64,000 nucleotides of DNA from Nocardioides carbamazepini (GCF_024614185.1 NZ_JAHTLF010000013.1:124001-188000); one strand, 5' to 3'; positions 46,567-56,676 are shown, counted from the first letter of the stretch. The notes: a model not told the origin generated them from the letters alone. Made by a program: numbers and translations.

Positions 46567-47960
46567 GCCCAGCCAAGGTCACCGAGTTCCTCGCCCCGTT
46601 CCTCGAGCGCAGCCGCTGGTTCGGCGGCAAGGGACGCGCGTTCGCCGTCACGGGCACCCGGGAGCTGCTGCGGCTGGGGACGGCGCCGGAGCTCGTGCTG
46701 CTGCTGGTCGAGGTGACCTACCACGACACGGGCGACCGGGATCTCTACCAGGTCCCCCTCGCCCTGTACGACGAGCCGCAGGACCGGCTCGAGCACGCCC
46801 TGGTCGGCCGCTGGCCCGCCGCGGACCCGGGCGGTGGACCCGGCGGTGGACCCGGCGGTGGACCGGGTGGGGACTCCGGGGAGGACGGGCGACCGGCGTA
46901 CGACGCCCCCAACGACCGTGTTGCGATGGCCCACCTGCTGCGGGCCTTCGGCGAGCGGCCGGGCTTCGTGCGGCTGCCCGGGCACGAGCTCGACCTCGAC
47001 GCGCCGGGCAGCCTGTTCAGCGGCGAGCAGTCGAACTCGTCGGTGCTGTTCGGCGAGGACTCCGTGCTCAAGCTGTTCCGCAAGGTGACGCCCGGCGAGA
47101 ACCCCGACATCACCACGCACCGGGTGCTCACGGAGGTCGGGTCGCCGCACATCGCCCAGCTCTACGGCTGGATCGAGATCGAGGACCTCCAGCTCGGGAT
47201 GCTCCAGCAGTTCCTGCGCACCGCCAGCGACGGCTGGGACCTCGCGTTGGCCAGCGTCCGCGACCTGTTCGCCGAGGCCGACCTGCACGCTGAGGAGGTC
47301 GGCGGCGACTTCGCCAGTGAGGCGGCCCGGCTCGGCACCGCCCTCGCCGACGTGCACGGCCAGCTGCGTGTGTCCTTCCCGACGGGCGAGCTGCCCGGCG
47401 CCTCCCTGGCCACGGCGATGACCGCGCGGCTCGACGCCGCGGTCGCGGTCGTCCCCGAGCTCGCGGAGTACGCCGACGCCGCACGCTCGCTCTTCCGCGC
47501 GGTGGCCGACCTCGGCGACGTACCCGTCCAGCGGATCCACGGCGACCTCCACCTCGGCCAGACCCTGCGCACGGTGCTCGGCTGGAAGCTCGTCGACTTC
47601 GAGGGCGAGCCCGCCAAGCCCCTCGCCGAGCGGCTCCTGCCCGACTCCCCCTGGCGCGACGTCGCCGGCATGCTGCGCTCCTTCGACTACGCGCCGCACG
47701 CCGTGGCCGAGTCGATGCCCGAGGAGGACCCCGACGTGCTGCACCAGCGCGGCGTCCGGGCCGACGAGTGGGCCCGCCGCAACCGCAGGGCGTTCCTGGC
47801 CGCCTATCTGGGCGGCGAGCCCCTCTGGCCCGCCGCGCGCGCGCTGCTGACCGCGTATGTCATCGACAAGGCGGTCTACGAGTGCGTCTACGAGGCCCGC
47901 AACCGCCCGACCTGGCTGCCGATCCCGCTCGCGGGCGTGGCCCGGCTGACCACCGGCTGA
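46563..47960 (+). CDS. Maltokinase (Pep2/Mak) with Gly-Pro repeat insert
   Basis: A 465-residue maltokinase that phosphorylates maltose to maltose-1-phosphate for GlgE. N-terminal cap [19 protein letters not shown], the kinase-like catalytic loop [12 protein letters not shown] and the metal-binding [16 protein letters not shown] are typical. It begins at GTG 46563, overlapping treS. Between residues about 88 and 110 it carries a PGGG repeat encoded by a 12-base tandem repeat, absent from most relatives as far as I know; this would be a flexible surface linker. A hairpin overlaps its stop codon. Confidence 0.92.
   Translation: MSPAKVTEFLAPFLERSRWFGGKGRAFAVTGTRELLRLGTAPELVLLLVEVTYHDTGDRDLYQVPLALYDEPQDRLEHALVGRWPAADPGGGPGGGPGGGPGGDSGEDGRPAYDAPNDRVAMAHLLRAFGERPGFVRLPGHELDLDAPGSLFSGEQSNSSVLFGEDSVLKLFRKVTPGENPDITTHRVLTEVGSPHIAQLYGWIEIEDLQLGMLQQFLRTASDGWDLALASVRDLFAEADLHAEEVGGDFASEAARLGTALADVHGQLRVSFPTGELPGASLATAMTARLDAAVAVVPELAEYADAARSLFRAVADLGDVPVQRIHGDLHLGQTLRTVLGWKLVDFEGEPAKPLAERLLPDSPWRDVAGMLRSFDYAPHAVAESMPEEDPDVLHQRGVRADEWARRNRRAFLAAYLGGEPLWPAARALLTAYVIDKAVYECVYEARNRPTWLPIPLAGVARLTTG
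46827..46871 (+). repeat. 12-base tandem repeat encoding PGGG
   Basis: About 3.75 copies of a 12-base unit (CCCGGCGGTGGA) lie in frame inside the maltokinase gene and encode [15 protein letters not shown]. Since the unit is a multiple of three, copy-number change would not break the frame. Confidence 0.8.
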
Positions 47961-48010
47961 GTCGGGTGGCTGAGGGTGAGCCATGGACCACCCTCACTCA
48001 CCCAACTCAG
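47957..48010. terminator. Bidirectional terminator between maltokinase and MFS genes
   Basis: An interrupted inverted repeat (CTGAGT, GGGTG and TGAGGGTG on the left, their complements on the right, with small internal mismatches and a 10-base loop) spans 47957-48010 and includes the maltokinase stop codon. It can serve the two convergent genes. Confidence 0.6.
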
Positions 48011-48022
48011 CACAGGCAGCCG

Positions 48023-49273
48023 CTACAGCAGCTCGACCGGCTCCCGGTCGCCGACACCGGACACCGCGCAGTCGCGGTCCTCGACGGCGCAGTGCCAGGC
48101 CCAGCACAGCTGCCCGGCGCCGACACCGACCAGCGCCGCGACGGCGAAGCCGAGCGCCGAGTGCCCGATGACGGGCACGATGGCGACGGCCGTGACGGCG
48201 TTGAGGACGAGGGTGATGAAGGTGGCCATCGACACCACCGCGCCGCGGCGGGCGGGGAAGCGGTCGAGCAGCATCAGCTGGAAGGTCGGGTAGGCGATGC
48301 CGTTGCCGAGCGCGATGAGCGAGACGCCGACGACGGCCCACGGCATCCGGTCGCCGAGCGAGGTCGCGGCGACGACCACACCCACGACCCCACCCACGAA
48401 CGAGGTGGTGCATCCCCAGGAGATCAGACGACGGGCGGAGATCCGCCCGGCGGCGCGGCCGCACAGCCAGGAGCCGATCATCATGGCGCCGATCATCGGG
48501 ACGAACAGCTTCCAGAAGTCGAGCTCACCCTGCCCGAGCACGTCGACGACGAAGACCGCGGCGCCGCCGATGTAGAGGAACTGGGCGCCGAAGACGAGGG
48601 CGGTCGCCCAGCCGAGGCGGTGGAAGGCGCCCTCGCGCGCCACCTGGACGAGGCCGCCGAGGACGGCGCCGACGCGCAGCGGCACCCGGCGCTCACGCGG
48701 ATGGGTCTCGGGCAGCAGGAAGACGACGGCCAGGACCAGCAGCACGCCGACACCGGCCTGGAAGGCGAAGATCAGCGGCCACGGGCCCACCTGGAGCAGT
48801 ACGCCGCCGAGGAGCGGGCCGACCGCGGGCGCGAGACCGAAGATGACCGCGACCCGGCTCATCAGCCGCTGCGCCTGCGGGCCGTCGAAGAGGTCGCGGA
48901 TCACGGTCCGGCTCACGATGGTGGCGCCGCCGGCGCTCAGGCCCTGCAGGGCCCGGAAGACGAGGAGCAGCGGGAGGCTGTCCGCCAGGGCGCATCCCAG
49001 CGACGCCAGCACGTACAACACGATCCCGGCCACCATCACCGGCCGGCGCCCGAGCGCGTCGGAGAGCGGGCCGTGGAACACGCTCATCAGCGCGAACGAT
49101 CCGAGGTAGACGGTGACGATCAGCTGGAGCGCCTCGGTCCCCGCCCCCAGCTCCCGGCCCATCTCCGGGAACGCGGGGAACGGGGTGTCGATGCTGAACG
49201 GACCGATCATCGAGAGCGCCGCCAGGACCCCCGGGACGAGGACGGCGTATCTCCAGCTGATGCGTTCACTCAC
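48023..49273 (-). CDS. MFS transporter, Bcr/CflA-like drug exporter
   Basis: A 416-residue 12-helix major facilitator protein. The first-helix region [25 protein letters not shown] with the intracellular-loop motif [16 protein letters not shown], and [24 protein letters not shown] in the first half, are diagnostic of the Bcr/CflA proton-drug antiporters. It is inserted between maltokinase and glgB on the opposite strand and has a separate start 35 bases from glgB. Its substrate is unknown, and it seems unrelated to glycogen. Confidence 0.88.
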   Translation of the reverse strand: MSERISWRYAVLVPGVLAALSMIGPFSIDTPFPAFPEMGRELGAGTEALQLIVTVYLGSFALMSVFHGPLSDALGRRPVMVAGIVLYVLASLGCALADSLPLLLVFRALQGLSAGGATIVSRTVIRDLFDGPQAQRLMSRVAVIFGLAPAVGPLLGGVLLQVGPWPLIFAFQAGVGVLLVLAVVFLLPETHPRERRVPLRVGAVLGGLVQVAREGAFHRLGWATALVFGAQFLYIGGAAVFVVDVLGQGELDFWKLFVPMIGAMMIGSWLCGRAAGRISARRLISWGCTTSFVGGVVGVVVAATSLGDRMPWAVVGVSLIALGNGIAYPTFQLMLLDRFPARRGAVVSMATFITLVLNAVTAVAIVPVIGHSALGFAVAALVGVGAGQLCWAWHCAVEDRDCAVSGVGDREPVELL

Positions 49274-49308
49274 TCGCGCATCATTCCCTACCGACTAGAC
49301 TCACCGAG

Positions 49309-51246
49309 ATGCCGCCTGTAGAGCGCAGCACGTCCGGATCGACGCTCGGAGACGTCGACCTCCACCTGATCGCGGAGGGTCGGCACGAACTCCTGTGGCA
49401 CGCCCTCGGTGCCCACGTCCACGACGGCGATGCGGCCGGCCACGAGGCCGGGACCAGCTTCGTCGTCTGGGCGCCCGGCGCCCGCAACGTCAGCGTCGTC
49501 GGCGACTTCAACGGCTGGGACGGCAACGCCCACCGGATGACGGCCGTCGGCTCCGGTCTGTGGGAGGCCTTCGTCATCGGCGCGGCGTCCGGCGACTCCT
49601 ACAAGTACGTCGTCGAGGGCGCCGACGGGATCTGGCGCCACAAGGCCGACCCGATGGCCTTCCATGCAGAGGTGCCGCCGGCGACCGCCTCCCGGGTCTT
49701 CACCAGCAGCCACGTGTGGCAGGACGACGCCTGGCTCGCCGCCCGCGCGGGCCGGCAACCGGTGCAGGAGCCGATGGCGACGTACGAGCTCCACCTCGGC
49801 TCCTGGAAGCGGCACCCCGACGGCTCGTTCTGGTCGTACGACGAGCTCGCCGCCGACCTGCCGGCGTACCTCGCCGACCTCGGGTTCACCCACGTCGAGC
49901 TGATGCCGGTCATGCAGCATCCGTTCGGCGGCTCGTGGGGCTATCACGTCACCAGCTACTTCGCGCCGGACGCGCGCTTCGGCGACCCCGACGGCTTCCG
50001 GCGCCTCGTCGACGCGCTGCACGCCGCCGGCATCGCGGTGATCCTCGACTGGGTGCCGGGCCACTTCGCCACCGACGAGTGGGCGCTGGTCCGCTTCGAC
50101 GGCACGCCGCTCTACGAGCACCCGGACCCGCGGCGCGGCTGGCACCCCGAGTGGGGCTCCCACATCTTCGACTTCGGCCGGCCCGAGGTCCGCAACTTCC
50201 TGGTGGCCAACGCGCTGTACTGGCTCGAGGAGTTCCACGCCGACGGCCTGCGCGTCGACGGCGTCGCGTCGATGCTCTACCTCGACTACGGCCGCAAGGA
50301 CGGCGAATGGACCCCCAACCGGCACGGCGGTCACGAGCATCTCGAGGCCGTGCAGTTCCTGCAGGAGCTCAACGCCACGGCCTACAAGCGGGTGCCCGGC
50401 ATCGTGACCATCGCCGAGGAGTCGACCGCCTGGCCGGGGGTCACCGGGGCGACCTCGGGCGGCGGGCTCGGGTTCGGGTTCAAGTGGAACATGGGCTGGA
50501 TGCACGACAGCCTGCGCTATCTCGCGCACGATCCCGTGCACCGCGCCTACCACCACGGGGAGATGGCGTTCTCGCTCGTCTACGCCTTCTCCGAGAACTA
50601 CGTGCTCCCCCTCAGCCACGACGAGGTCGTCCACGGCAAGGGCTCGCTGGTGCGCAAGATGCCGGGCGACCGCTGGCAGCAGCTGGCCAACCTGCGGGCC
50701 TATCTCGCCTACATGTGGGCCCACCCCGGCAAGCAGCTGGTGATGATGGGCACCGAGCTGGCCCAGGAGACGGAGTGGGCCGAGGCCCGCGAGCTCGACT
50801 GGTGGCTGCTGGCCAGGCCCGACCACGTCGGCGTGCGCGACTTCGTCCGCGACCTCAACGCCCGCTACCGCGAGGAGCCGGCCCTGTGGCGGCTCGACAA
50901 CGACCCGGCCGGGTTCGCCTGGATCGACGCCCAGGACGCCGGCCACAACGTCTTCTCCTTCGTCCGCCGCGCCGGCGACGCCGGCACGGCGGACCTGGTC
51001 TGCGTCACCAACTTCGCCGCGGTCCCCCACGACTACCGACTCGGCCTCCCGGTCGCCGGCGACTGGGTCGAGCTGCTCAACACCGACGCGTCGGCGTACG
51101 GCGGCAGCGGGGTCGGCAACCTCGGGACGATCCACGCCCGCGCCGCCGGCCCGATGGAGTCCGGCGCGCCTGGCGGCAGCCCCGCGTACGCCGATCTCGT
51201 GGTGCCCCCTCTCGCCACCTTGTGGTTGCGAGCACCCGTAGGGTGA
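49309..51246 (+). CDS. glgB: 1,4-alpha-glucan branching enzyme GlgB
   Basis: A 645-residue branching enzyme that moves glucan chains to alpha-1,6 links. It has one N-terminal CBM48 ([25 protein letters not shown]) rather than the longer double N-terminal form. The barrel carries Asp in [15 protein letters not shown], Glu in [12 protein letters not shown] and Asp in [15 protein letters not shown]. It completes the GlgE pathway together with glgE, treS and maltokinase, but is separated from them by the MFS gene. The NUDIX gene starts four bases after its stop. Confidence 0.94.
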   Translation: MPPVERSTSGSTLGDVDLHLIAEGRHELLWHALGAHVHDGDAAGHEAGTSFVVWAPGARNVSVVGDFNGWDGNAHRMTAVGSGLWEAFVIGAASGDSYKYVVEGADGIWRHKADPMAFHAEVPPATASRVFTSSHVWQDDAWLAARAGRQPVQEPMATYELHLGSWKRHPDGSFWSYDELAADLPAYLADLGFTHVELMPVMQHPFGGSWGYHVTSYFAPDARFGDPDGFRRLVDALHAAGIAVILDWVPGHFATDEWALVRFDGTPLYEHPDPRRGWHPEWGSHIFDFGRPEVRNFLVANALYWLEEFHADGLRVDGVASMLYLDYGRKDGEWTPNRHGGHEHLEAVQFLQELNATAYKRVPGIVTIAEESTAWPGVTGATSGGGLGFGFKWNMGWMHDSLRYLAHDPVHRAYHHGEMAFSLVYAFSENYVLPLSHDEVVHGKGSLVRKMPGDRWQQLANLRAYLAYMWAHPGKQLVMMGTELAQETEWAEARELDWWLLARPDHVGVRDFVRDLNARYREEPALWRLDNDPAGFAWIDAQDAGHNVFSFVRRAGDAGTADLVCVTNFAAVPHDYRLGLPVAGDWVELLNTDASAYGGSGVGNLGTIHARAAGPMESGAPGGSPAYADLVVPPLATLWLRAPVG

Positions 51247-51250
51247 CCCC

Positions 51251-52045
51251 GTGCCCGCGTCCGAGCCCGAGATCAGTCACTGGACGGTCGACGACGGCAT
51301 CGCCCGGCTGACCTGGACCTCGGACCTGACCGAGCGCGGCTGGCAGGCCGCCGTGGACGTCGTACGACGCCAGGTGGCCGCCGCCCTCACCGACCACGAG
51401 CGCGTCGAGATCAAGGTCGCGATCGACGACACCGAGGCACAGCGGATCGCGACCTGGTCGGGGATGCGGCGCGAGGGCGTGCAGCGGGGACGGGCTGGCG
51501 ACGTGGTCGTCTACGCCCGGCTGGTCGACGACACCCCGGTGCACGAGCCGGGCGGCTTCCGGGCGCTGCTCAACTCGTTCCTGCCGCGCAAGCGCGGGAT
51601 CGGGCAGATGCTGATCCGCGACGGTGACGCGGCCGGGGCCGGTGGCTCCGAGCCGCGGGTGCTCATGTGCAACCTGACATACAAGACCGACTGGGACCTG
51701 CCCGGTGGCGTGGTCGAGGTCGGCGAGTCCCCACGCGTCGCCGTCGTCCGCGAGGTCGAGGAGGAGCTCGATCTCACCATCGAGGCCGGGCCCCTCCTGC
51801 TCACCGACTGGCTGCCGCCGTGGGGCGGCTGGGACGACGCGCTGTGCCTGGTCTTCGACGGTGGCGTGCACCCCGCCTCGATCGTGCAGCAGGTCGTCCC
51901 CCAGGCCCGTGAGATCAAGACCGCCGACTTCCTCACCCTCGCCGAGGTCGACGAGCGCGCGGCCGACTTCACCGCCCGGCGGGTGCGCGCTGCTCTGGCG
52001 AGCCTGGCCGGGACGGGTCCGGCGTACACCGAGTCGGGTCGCTGA
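51251..52045 (+). CDS. NUDIX hydrolase with degenerate GNAT-like N-terminus
   Basis: A 264-residue protein starting with GTG, four bases after glgB. Residues 1-120 resemble the tail of a GNAT acetyltransferase (TERVEIKV-type strand, then AQRIATWSGMRREGVQRGRA). The NUDIX domain covers about 125-240 with the box GGVVEVGESPRVAVVREVEEEL. It should hydrolyse an unknown nucleoside diphosphate derivative. GNAT-NUDIX fusions are known in actinobacteria. The last 77 bases overlap the convergent DMT transporter gene. Confidence 0.83.
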   Translation: MPASEPEISHWTVDDGIARLTWTSDLTERGWQAAVDVVRRQVAAALTDHERVEIKVAIDDTEAQRIATWSGMRREGVQRGRAGDVVVYARLVDDTPVHEPGGFRALLNSFLPRKRGIGQMLIRDGDAAGAGGSEPRVLMCNLTYKTDWDLPGGVVEVGESPRVAVVREVEEELDLTIEAGPLLLTDWLPPWGGWDDALCLVFDGGVHPASIVQQVVPQAREIKTADFLTLAEVDERAADFTARRVRAALASLAGTGPAYTESGR

Positions 52046-52904
52046 CGCTCACCCGCGCGCGCCGTTGGGCGACGAGCACCCCGAGCACCAGGACCGCGCC
52101 GCCGACCAGCTCACCGCCCGACGGCACCTCGTCGAGGAGCAGCCACGCCGAGCCGATGGCGACGGGCGGGACGAGCAGGATCCACGGGACGACGGCGGCC
52201 GAGGTGTTGCGCGAGAGCAGGGTGTTGAAGATCCCGTAGCCGACCAGCGAGGCCAGCCCGGCGGTGTAGAGCGTCGAGATCCCGGCCCGCCAGCCGAAGG
52301 CATCCATCCCGTCCACGACGGCGGCCGGACCGTCCACGACGAGGGAGAGCAGCACCAGCGGGACGGGGACGACGAGCGCGGACCACACGGTCAGCGACAG
52401 CCCGCCGGTGGCGCCCGAGGCGCGCGAGACGACGTTGCCGATCGCCCACATCAGGGCGGCTGTGAGGCACAGCCCCAGGGCCACGGCGGGGACGTGCCCA
52501 CCCCGACCGACCCCGACCACGACCAGACCGAGCGCACCGAGCACGACGCCGAGGACCTGGGGACGGGTCGGCCGCTCGCGCAGCACCCCGGCGGCCAGCA
52601 CGATCGTCAGCACCACCTGCGCCTGGAGCACCAGCCCGGCCAGCCCGGGCGGCATCCCGGCGTCCATCGCGACGTACAGGAAGGCGAACTGGCCGAGCGA
52701 CATGAACAGGCCGACCGCCGCCACCGTGTGCCAGGGCACGGGCGGCGGGTCGAGCAGGAAGACCGCCGGGAGCACGACGGCGAGGAAGCGCGCGGCGAGG
52801 AACAGCAGCGGCGGCACCTCGCCCATGCCCCAGTCGATGACGACGAAGTTGAAGCCCCAGATCACGGCCACGAGGGCGGCGAGGGACTGGTCACGACGGC
52901 TCAC
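51969..52904 (-). CDS. EamA/DMT family transporter
   Basis: A 311-residue, ten-helix DMT superfamily exporter with two EamA repeats (FNFVVIDWGMGEVPPLLFLAARF in the first, GNVVSRASGATGGLSLTVWSAL in the second). The GTG at 52904 is the likely start. Such proteins export amino acids or other metabolites. It diverges from a LysR regulator, a common arrangement for controlled exporters. Its 3' end overlaps the NUDIX gene by 77 bases on the other strand; the extended polar C-terminus (ARVSVSDPTRCTPDPSRPG) is encoded there. Confidence 0.85.
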   Translation of the reverse strand: MSRRDQSLAALVAVIWGFNFVVIDWGMGEVPPLLFLAARFLAVVLPAVFLLDPPPVPWHTVAAVGLFMSLGQFAFLYVAMDAGMPPGLAGLVLQAQVVLTIVLAAGVLRERPTRPQVLGVVLGALGLVVVGVGRGGHVPAVALGLCLTAALMWAIGNVVSRASGATGGLSLTVWSALVVPVPLVLLSLVVDGPAAVVDGMDAFGWRAGISTLYTAGLASLVGYGIFNTLLSRNTSAAVVPWILLVPPVAIGSAWLLLDEVPSGGELVGGAVLVLGVLVAQRRARVSVSDPTRCTPDPSRPGSPEQRAPAGR

Positions 52905-52977
52905 GCCGTCCAGGATCCCCGGCCCGACGTTGAAGCACCAGCGAATAGAACTGCGTCGAAAGATGTACCGTCGCTGC

Positions 52978-53868
52978 ATGATCGATCTGGCTGCGCTCGC
53001 CGGGCTCCGCGCCGTCGCCACCCACGGCTCCGTGGTCGGCGCGGCGGCCGCGACGGGCTACACCCCGAGCGCCATCTCCCAGCAGGTCAAGCGGCTGGAG
53101 CGGCAGACCGGCGTCCCGCTGCTCGACCGGGTCGGGCGCGGCGTGATGCTGACCAGCCACGGACAGCATCTCGTCGACGCGGGCGAGCAGGTCCTCGCCG
53201 ACCTCGAGCAGCTCGAGGCGAGCCTGCAGCAGCGGGCCGGCGTCGTCGCCGGCCGGATCCGGCTGGCCGCCTTCTCCACCGCCGTGCGCGGGCTGGTCGC
53301 CCCCATCGCCCGCAGCCTGCGCGACGCCCACCCCGGCCTCGCCCTGACGCTGCGCGAGGCGGAGCCCTGGGACGTCGTCGAGCTGGTCGCCAGCGGCCAG
53401 GTCGAGCTCGGCATCGTGCACCGCTGGGGCGGGGTCCCGCTCGCCGTGCCCGACCACGTCGCCGCCACTCCCCTGCCCGGCGACGTCGCCGACCTGATCG
53501 TGCACCGTGACGATCCGCTGGCCCGGCGCAGCCGGGTCACGCCGCACGACCTCCTCGACGTCGGCTGGATCGCCACGCCTGAGAGCACGATCTGCCGCCA
53601 GTGGCTCTCGCGGATGTACGACGGCACCGGCCGCCCGCCACGGATCGCCCACGTCTCGGCGGAGTTCGAGTCGCACCTCGCCCTGGTCCGCGCGGGGCTC
53701 GGCGTCGCCCTGATCCCCCGCATGGGACGCGCCGCGCTCGGCGACGACCTGGTCGCCGTACCGGTGGCGGATCCGGAGCCGGTCCGGCTCATCGACGCCC
53801 TGCACCGGCGCACCATGGCCGACTCGCCCGCGGTCCGCGCGGTGCTGGCGGCGTTCGCCCGGATCTGA
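52978..53868 (+). CDS. LysR family transcriptional regulator
   Basis: A 296-residue LysR regulator. The N-terminal HTH (LAGLRAVATHGSVVGAAAATG, TPSAISQQVKRLERQTG) is followed by a substrate-binding domain (GRIRLAAFSTAVRGLVAPIA, VELGIVHRWGG, LALVRAGLGVALIPRMG). It diverges from the DMT transporter across 73 bases, so regulation of that exporter is likely. A TCGAAAG/TTGAAG-type stretch lies in the gap, but I see no clean LysR box. Confidence 0.9.
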   Translation: MIDLAALAGLRAVATHGSVVGAAAATGYTPSAISQQVKRLERQTGVPLLDRVGRGVMLTSHGQHLVDAGEQVLADLEQLEASLQQRAGVVAGRIRLAAFSTAVRGLVAPIARSLRDAHPGLALTLREAEPWDVVELVASGQVELGIVHRWGGVPLAVPDHVAATPLPGDVADLIVHRDDPLARRSRVTPHDLLDVGWIATPESTICRQWLSRMYDGTGRPPRIAHVSAEFESHLALVRAGLGVALIPRMGRAALGDDLVAVPVADPEPVRLIDALHRRTMADSPAVRAVLAAFARI

Positions 53869-53909
53869 TCCACGCACCTACCGAAATGGTCGTCAGAGCG
53901 GCCGATTCT

Positions 53910-54650
53910 CTACAAATCGGTAGGTGAACCGCCGTGCAGCGCCTCCCGGGCGAGGTACGTCGCCCCCGCGACGGCCGCGGGCATCACCAGGATGCCGCCG
54001 AGCGGGATGAGGAAGCAGGCCTGGACGCACACGCCGAAGCCGAGCATCGCGCCGCGGTGCCGGCGCATCAGCGCGGCGCGGGCGGCCCGGTCCATGCCGC
54101 GCGCCTCGAGCGGGCGGGAGACGAGCTCGCCGGCGAGCAGGCGCCCGGCGACGACCAGGCCGAGCGCGGCACCGACGACCGTGCCGATCACGGGCAGCAG
54201 TCCGATCACGAAGACCCCGATCGCGGTGAGCACGCCGCACCCGACGAGCACCAGCCCGTCGATCGCGCCGCGGACCCAGCCGACGCCACGGTCCGGGACG
54301 TCGCCGCCGAGCGAGAGCTCGACCTCCTTCCAGATCTTCTCGTAGAAGGGATCGCCGACCGCGAGGGTGAGGCCGGTGAAGGTGACGATGGCGAGCATGA
54401 CGGCGCCGGCCAGCACCAGGAGGTAGAGCGCGCCTCGGAACAGCCCGCGGACCGCCTCGTCCCAGTCGTCGGCGAACGGGGTCGCCCAGCCGACCAGGTC
54501 GTCGGTGACGAAGATCAGGGTGATCAGCAGCGCCGTCACCACGACGCCCACGACCACGGCAGGAACGATCCCCAGCAACATCAGCCGTGGGCGCTCCCGC
54601 CACAGCCGCAGTCCGCGGAGCAGGAAGCCGGCCCCCCGGCCGAATCCCAT
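53910..54650 (-). CDS. EI24 domain-containing membrane protein (CysZ-like)
   Basis: A 246-residue membrane protein of the EI24/CysZ-type family. N-terminal GAGFLLRGLRLWRERPRLMLLG is followed by helices, the VGDPFYEKIWKEVELSLGG block and a C-terminal LGGILVMPAAVAGATYLAREAL. CysZ is a sulfate transporter in E. coli, but actinobacterial members are poorly known, so the sulfate role is not implied. It stands alone between a LysR gene and a thioredoxin-like gene. Confidence 0.82.
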   Translation of the reverse strand: MGFGRGAGFLLRGLRLWRERPRLMLLGIVPAVVVGVVVTALLITLIFVTDDLVGWATPFADDWDEAVRGLFRGALYLLVLAGAVMLAIVTFTGLTLAVGDPFYEKIWKEVELSLGGDVPDRGVGWVRGAIDGLVLVGCGVLTAIGVFVIGLLPVIGTVVGAALGLVVAGRLLAGELVSRPLEARGMDRAARAALMRRHRGAMLGFGVCVQACFLIPLGGILVMPAAVAGATYLAREALHGGSPTDL

Positions 54651-54785
54651 GTCAGCGCCCCGCCGGGTCAGGCCGGCCGGCAGCGTGGCGCACGGCCGCG
54701 CAGCGGCACGGCGCGCTGCCCGCGGGCCGAGCGGAGCGAGGTCCGTGCGGCGAGCGGCGTCTGCGACACGCTCGGCCCATCATGA

Positions 54786-55742
54786 TCAGAACAGGGCAGA
54801 CGCGAGGGCCTGACGGCCCTTGAGCACCCGTGGGTCGTCGTTGCCGACGGCGCCGAACAGGCCGACCAGGTGCTCGCGGACCCGGTCACGGTCCTTGCCG
54901 GCCGTGCGACGGACCAGCTCGACGAGCCGGGCGAAGGCGTCCTCGACGTGGCCGCCGAGCATGTCCAGGTCGGCGACCATGGTCTGCGCGTCGATGTCGT
55001 CGGGGTTCGCGGCCGCCGCGGCCCGCGCCGCGTTGAGATCGACGCCCTGGGTCCGCTGCAGCACCTTGGCCATGGCCAGGCCCGCGGCGGCCTCGTGGTC
55101 GACGGGGTTGGCGTCGACGAGCTTCTGGTACTCCGCCACGGCGCCGTCGATGTCGCCGGCCGCGAGCGCGTCCTGGGCGGGAAGGTAGCGCGGGTCGACG
55201 TCGGGCTCCTCGCCCTCGGCCACCTCGCCACCGGGAGCGGCACCGAAGGCGTTGGGCTGGTGTCGGCCGGCGATGCCCTGGGCGGTCAGCTGCTGGGCGA
55301 GCTGGTTGAACAGGGCCCGGATGTCGTCGATGGGCGCCGCACCGGGGATCGGCTGCGTCGCCGGGCGGCCGTCGAGCAGGACCAGCATCAGCGGCACCTG
55401 CGGGATCTGCATCGCCTGCGCGATCTGCGGCACCGCGTCCACGTCGATCGTCGCCGCGAGGAACCGGCCGTCGTACTCGTCGGCGACGGTCGCCACGTCG
55501 AGCGCGAGCTGCGCGCTCTCCGGCGACTGCGACGGCGAGGTGAAGACCAGGACGACCGGCGCGGTCATCGACGCCTCGAGCACGGACTGGAAGTTGGCCT
55601 CGTCCACCGCGACCGAGTACGCCGACGTGGAACCACCGCCACCACCGGCCGGTGCCCCCGGTGCGCCGCCCGCGGGAGGCGGGGTCCGCTTGAGGGCGGA
55701 CAGGTCGATCGCGCCGGGACGGGAGAACGGCTGCTGCGTCAT
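54786..55742 (-). CDS. Thioredoxin/TPR protein, YbbN (CnoX)-like
   Basis: A 318-residue protein with a proline/glycine-rich N-terminus, a thioredoxin-fold domain near 45-150 (NFQSVLEASMTAPVVLVFTSP, FLAATIDVDAVPQIAQAMQIPQVPLMLVLLDGRP) and TPR-like helices after 180. The CxxC of thioredoxins is replaced by SPSQS, so it is not a redox-active thioredoxin; that matches the YbbN co-chaperone group. Such proteins protect substrates for GroEL/DnaK in E. coli. A 135-base gap before EI24 shows nothing I recognise. Confidence 0.82.
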   Translation of the reverse strand: MTQQPFSRPGAIDLSALKRTPPPAGGAPGAPAGGGGGSTSAYSVAVDEANFQSVLEASMTAPVVLVFTSPSQSPESAQLALDVATVADEYDGRFLAATIDVDAVPQIAQAMQIPQVPLMLVLLDGRPATQPIPGAAPIDDIRALFNQLAQQLTAQGIAGRHQPNAFGAAPGGEVAEGEEPDVDPRYLPAQDALAAGDIDGAVAEYQKLVDANPVDHEAAAGLAMAKVLQRTQGVDLNAARAAAAANPDDIDAQTMVADLDMLGGHVEDAFARLVELVRRTAGKDRDRVREHLVGLFGAVGNDDPRVLKGRQALASALF

Positions 55743-55800
55743 GGACGCAATCCTACGAAAGCGACCTGGCCGGTCTCACCCGGAGGGGATGAGGGCGGAC

Positions 55801-55816
55801 CGGCTCGCGCGAGCCG
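55801..55816 (-). terminator. Possible terminator after the gentisate-locus IclR gene
   Basis: CGGCTCG-CG-CGAGCCG at 55801-55816 is a perfect 16-base palindrome just after the IclR stop codon. GACC/GGTC pairing could extend the stem with a small bulge. Confidence 0.4.
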
Positions 55817-55827
55817 CGGTCGCGACC

Positions 55828-56595
55828 TCACCGATAGCCGAGGTCCGAGGCGCAGGCATGCGAGGCGTCCTGCAGGACCTGGACGATCCGCGGGAGGGCG
55901 TCCCGGGCGTAGCGCACACTCGGCATCGAGACGCACACGCCGGCGATGGCCTCGCCGTCCGCCGAGCGCAGCGGTACGCCGACCGCGACGATGCCGCGCT
56001 CCGAGCGCCCTCGGTTGACGGCGAACCCGGCCCGGCGGATCCGGGCCAGCTCGGCGCCGAGCCTCGCCAGATCGGGCCGGTCCTCCGGGTCCTCGTCGGC
56101 GAAGACCGACGGGAGCTCCTCGGACGCGAGCTCGGCCAGCAGCAACAGCCCCGCCGAGGTGCGATGGACGGGGAAGACCATGCCCTCCCGCGAGCTGACA
56201 CGGAGGGCCCGATCGCACTCCACGCTCGCGATGCAGCGGGACGTGGCCCCGGCGCGGATGAAGAGGTTGGCCGACTCCTCCAGATCCCGGACCACCTGGC
56301 GAAGGTGCGGGAAGGCCGCCTCGCGCATCCGCGCGGTGAGCGAGCGCGAGTGCTCCGGCAGCCGCAGGACGGGTCCCACGCGGTAGGTGCGGGTCTCGTC
56401 CTGGACCGCGAAGTCCCGGTAGACCAGCATCGCCAGCAGGCGGTGCGCCGTCGACCGGGCCACTCCCAACCTCGCCGCGACCTGGGTGACGCTCACCTCG
56501 CCCTCCATCTGCAGCATCACCGCGACCCGGAGCGCATGGTCGACGCTGGAGACCGCGTAGGGCGGCGGGGTCCGCATCTCCGGGTCCGACGACAA
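55828..56595 (-). CDS. IclR family transcriptional regulator of the gentisate locus
   Basis: A 255-residue IclR regulator starting at TTG 56595, six bases after a perfect AGGAGG. The HTH is VSVTQVAARLGVARSTAHRLLAML; the ligand domain includes LFIRAGATSRCIASVECD, RTSAGLLLLAELAS and VAVGVPLRSADGEAIAGVCVSM. It diverges from the gentisate dioxygenase, and IclR members are known activators or repressors of gentisate and aromatic genes in actinobacteria. The palindrome at 56630-56644 is a good operator candidate. Confidence 0.9.
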   Translation of the reverse strand: MSSDPEMRTPPPYAVSSVDHALRVAVMLQMEGEVSVTQVAARLGVARSTAHRLLAMLVYRDFAVQDETRTYRVGPVLRLPEHSRSLTARMREAAFPHLRQVVRDLEESANLFIRAGATSRCIASVECDRALRVSSREGMVFPVHRTSAGLLLLAELASEELPSVFADEDPEDRPDLARLGAELARIRRAGFAVNRGRSERGIVAVGVPLRSADGEAIAGVCVSMPSVRYARDALPRIVQVLQDASHACASDLGYR

Positions 56596-56629
56596 GGCAC
56601 ACCTCCTGGATCGAGGGACGCCACCAAGT

Positions 56630-56644
56630 TTCTGCCCAGCAGAA
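56630..56644. promoter_or_regulatory. Candidate IclR operator in the gentisate divergent promoter
   Basis: TTCTGC-CCA-GCAGAA is a perfect 6-bp inverted repeat, 33 bases before the gentisate dioxygenase start and 35 bases before the IclR start. It fits the size of IclR half-sites. Assignment by position. Confidence 0.5.
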
Positions 56645-56676
56645 CATGGCGACCCAGCTTTCGATCATAGAGAACG

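Noticed and set aside
46827..46871. Short tandem repeats as a CRISPR or VNTR locus
   Set aside because: No spacers; the repeat is in frame inside maltokinase.
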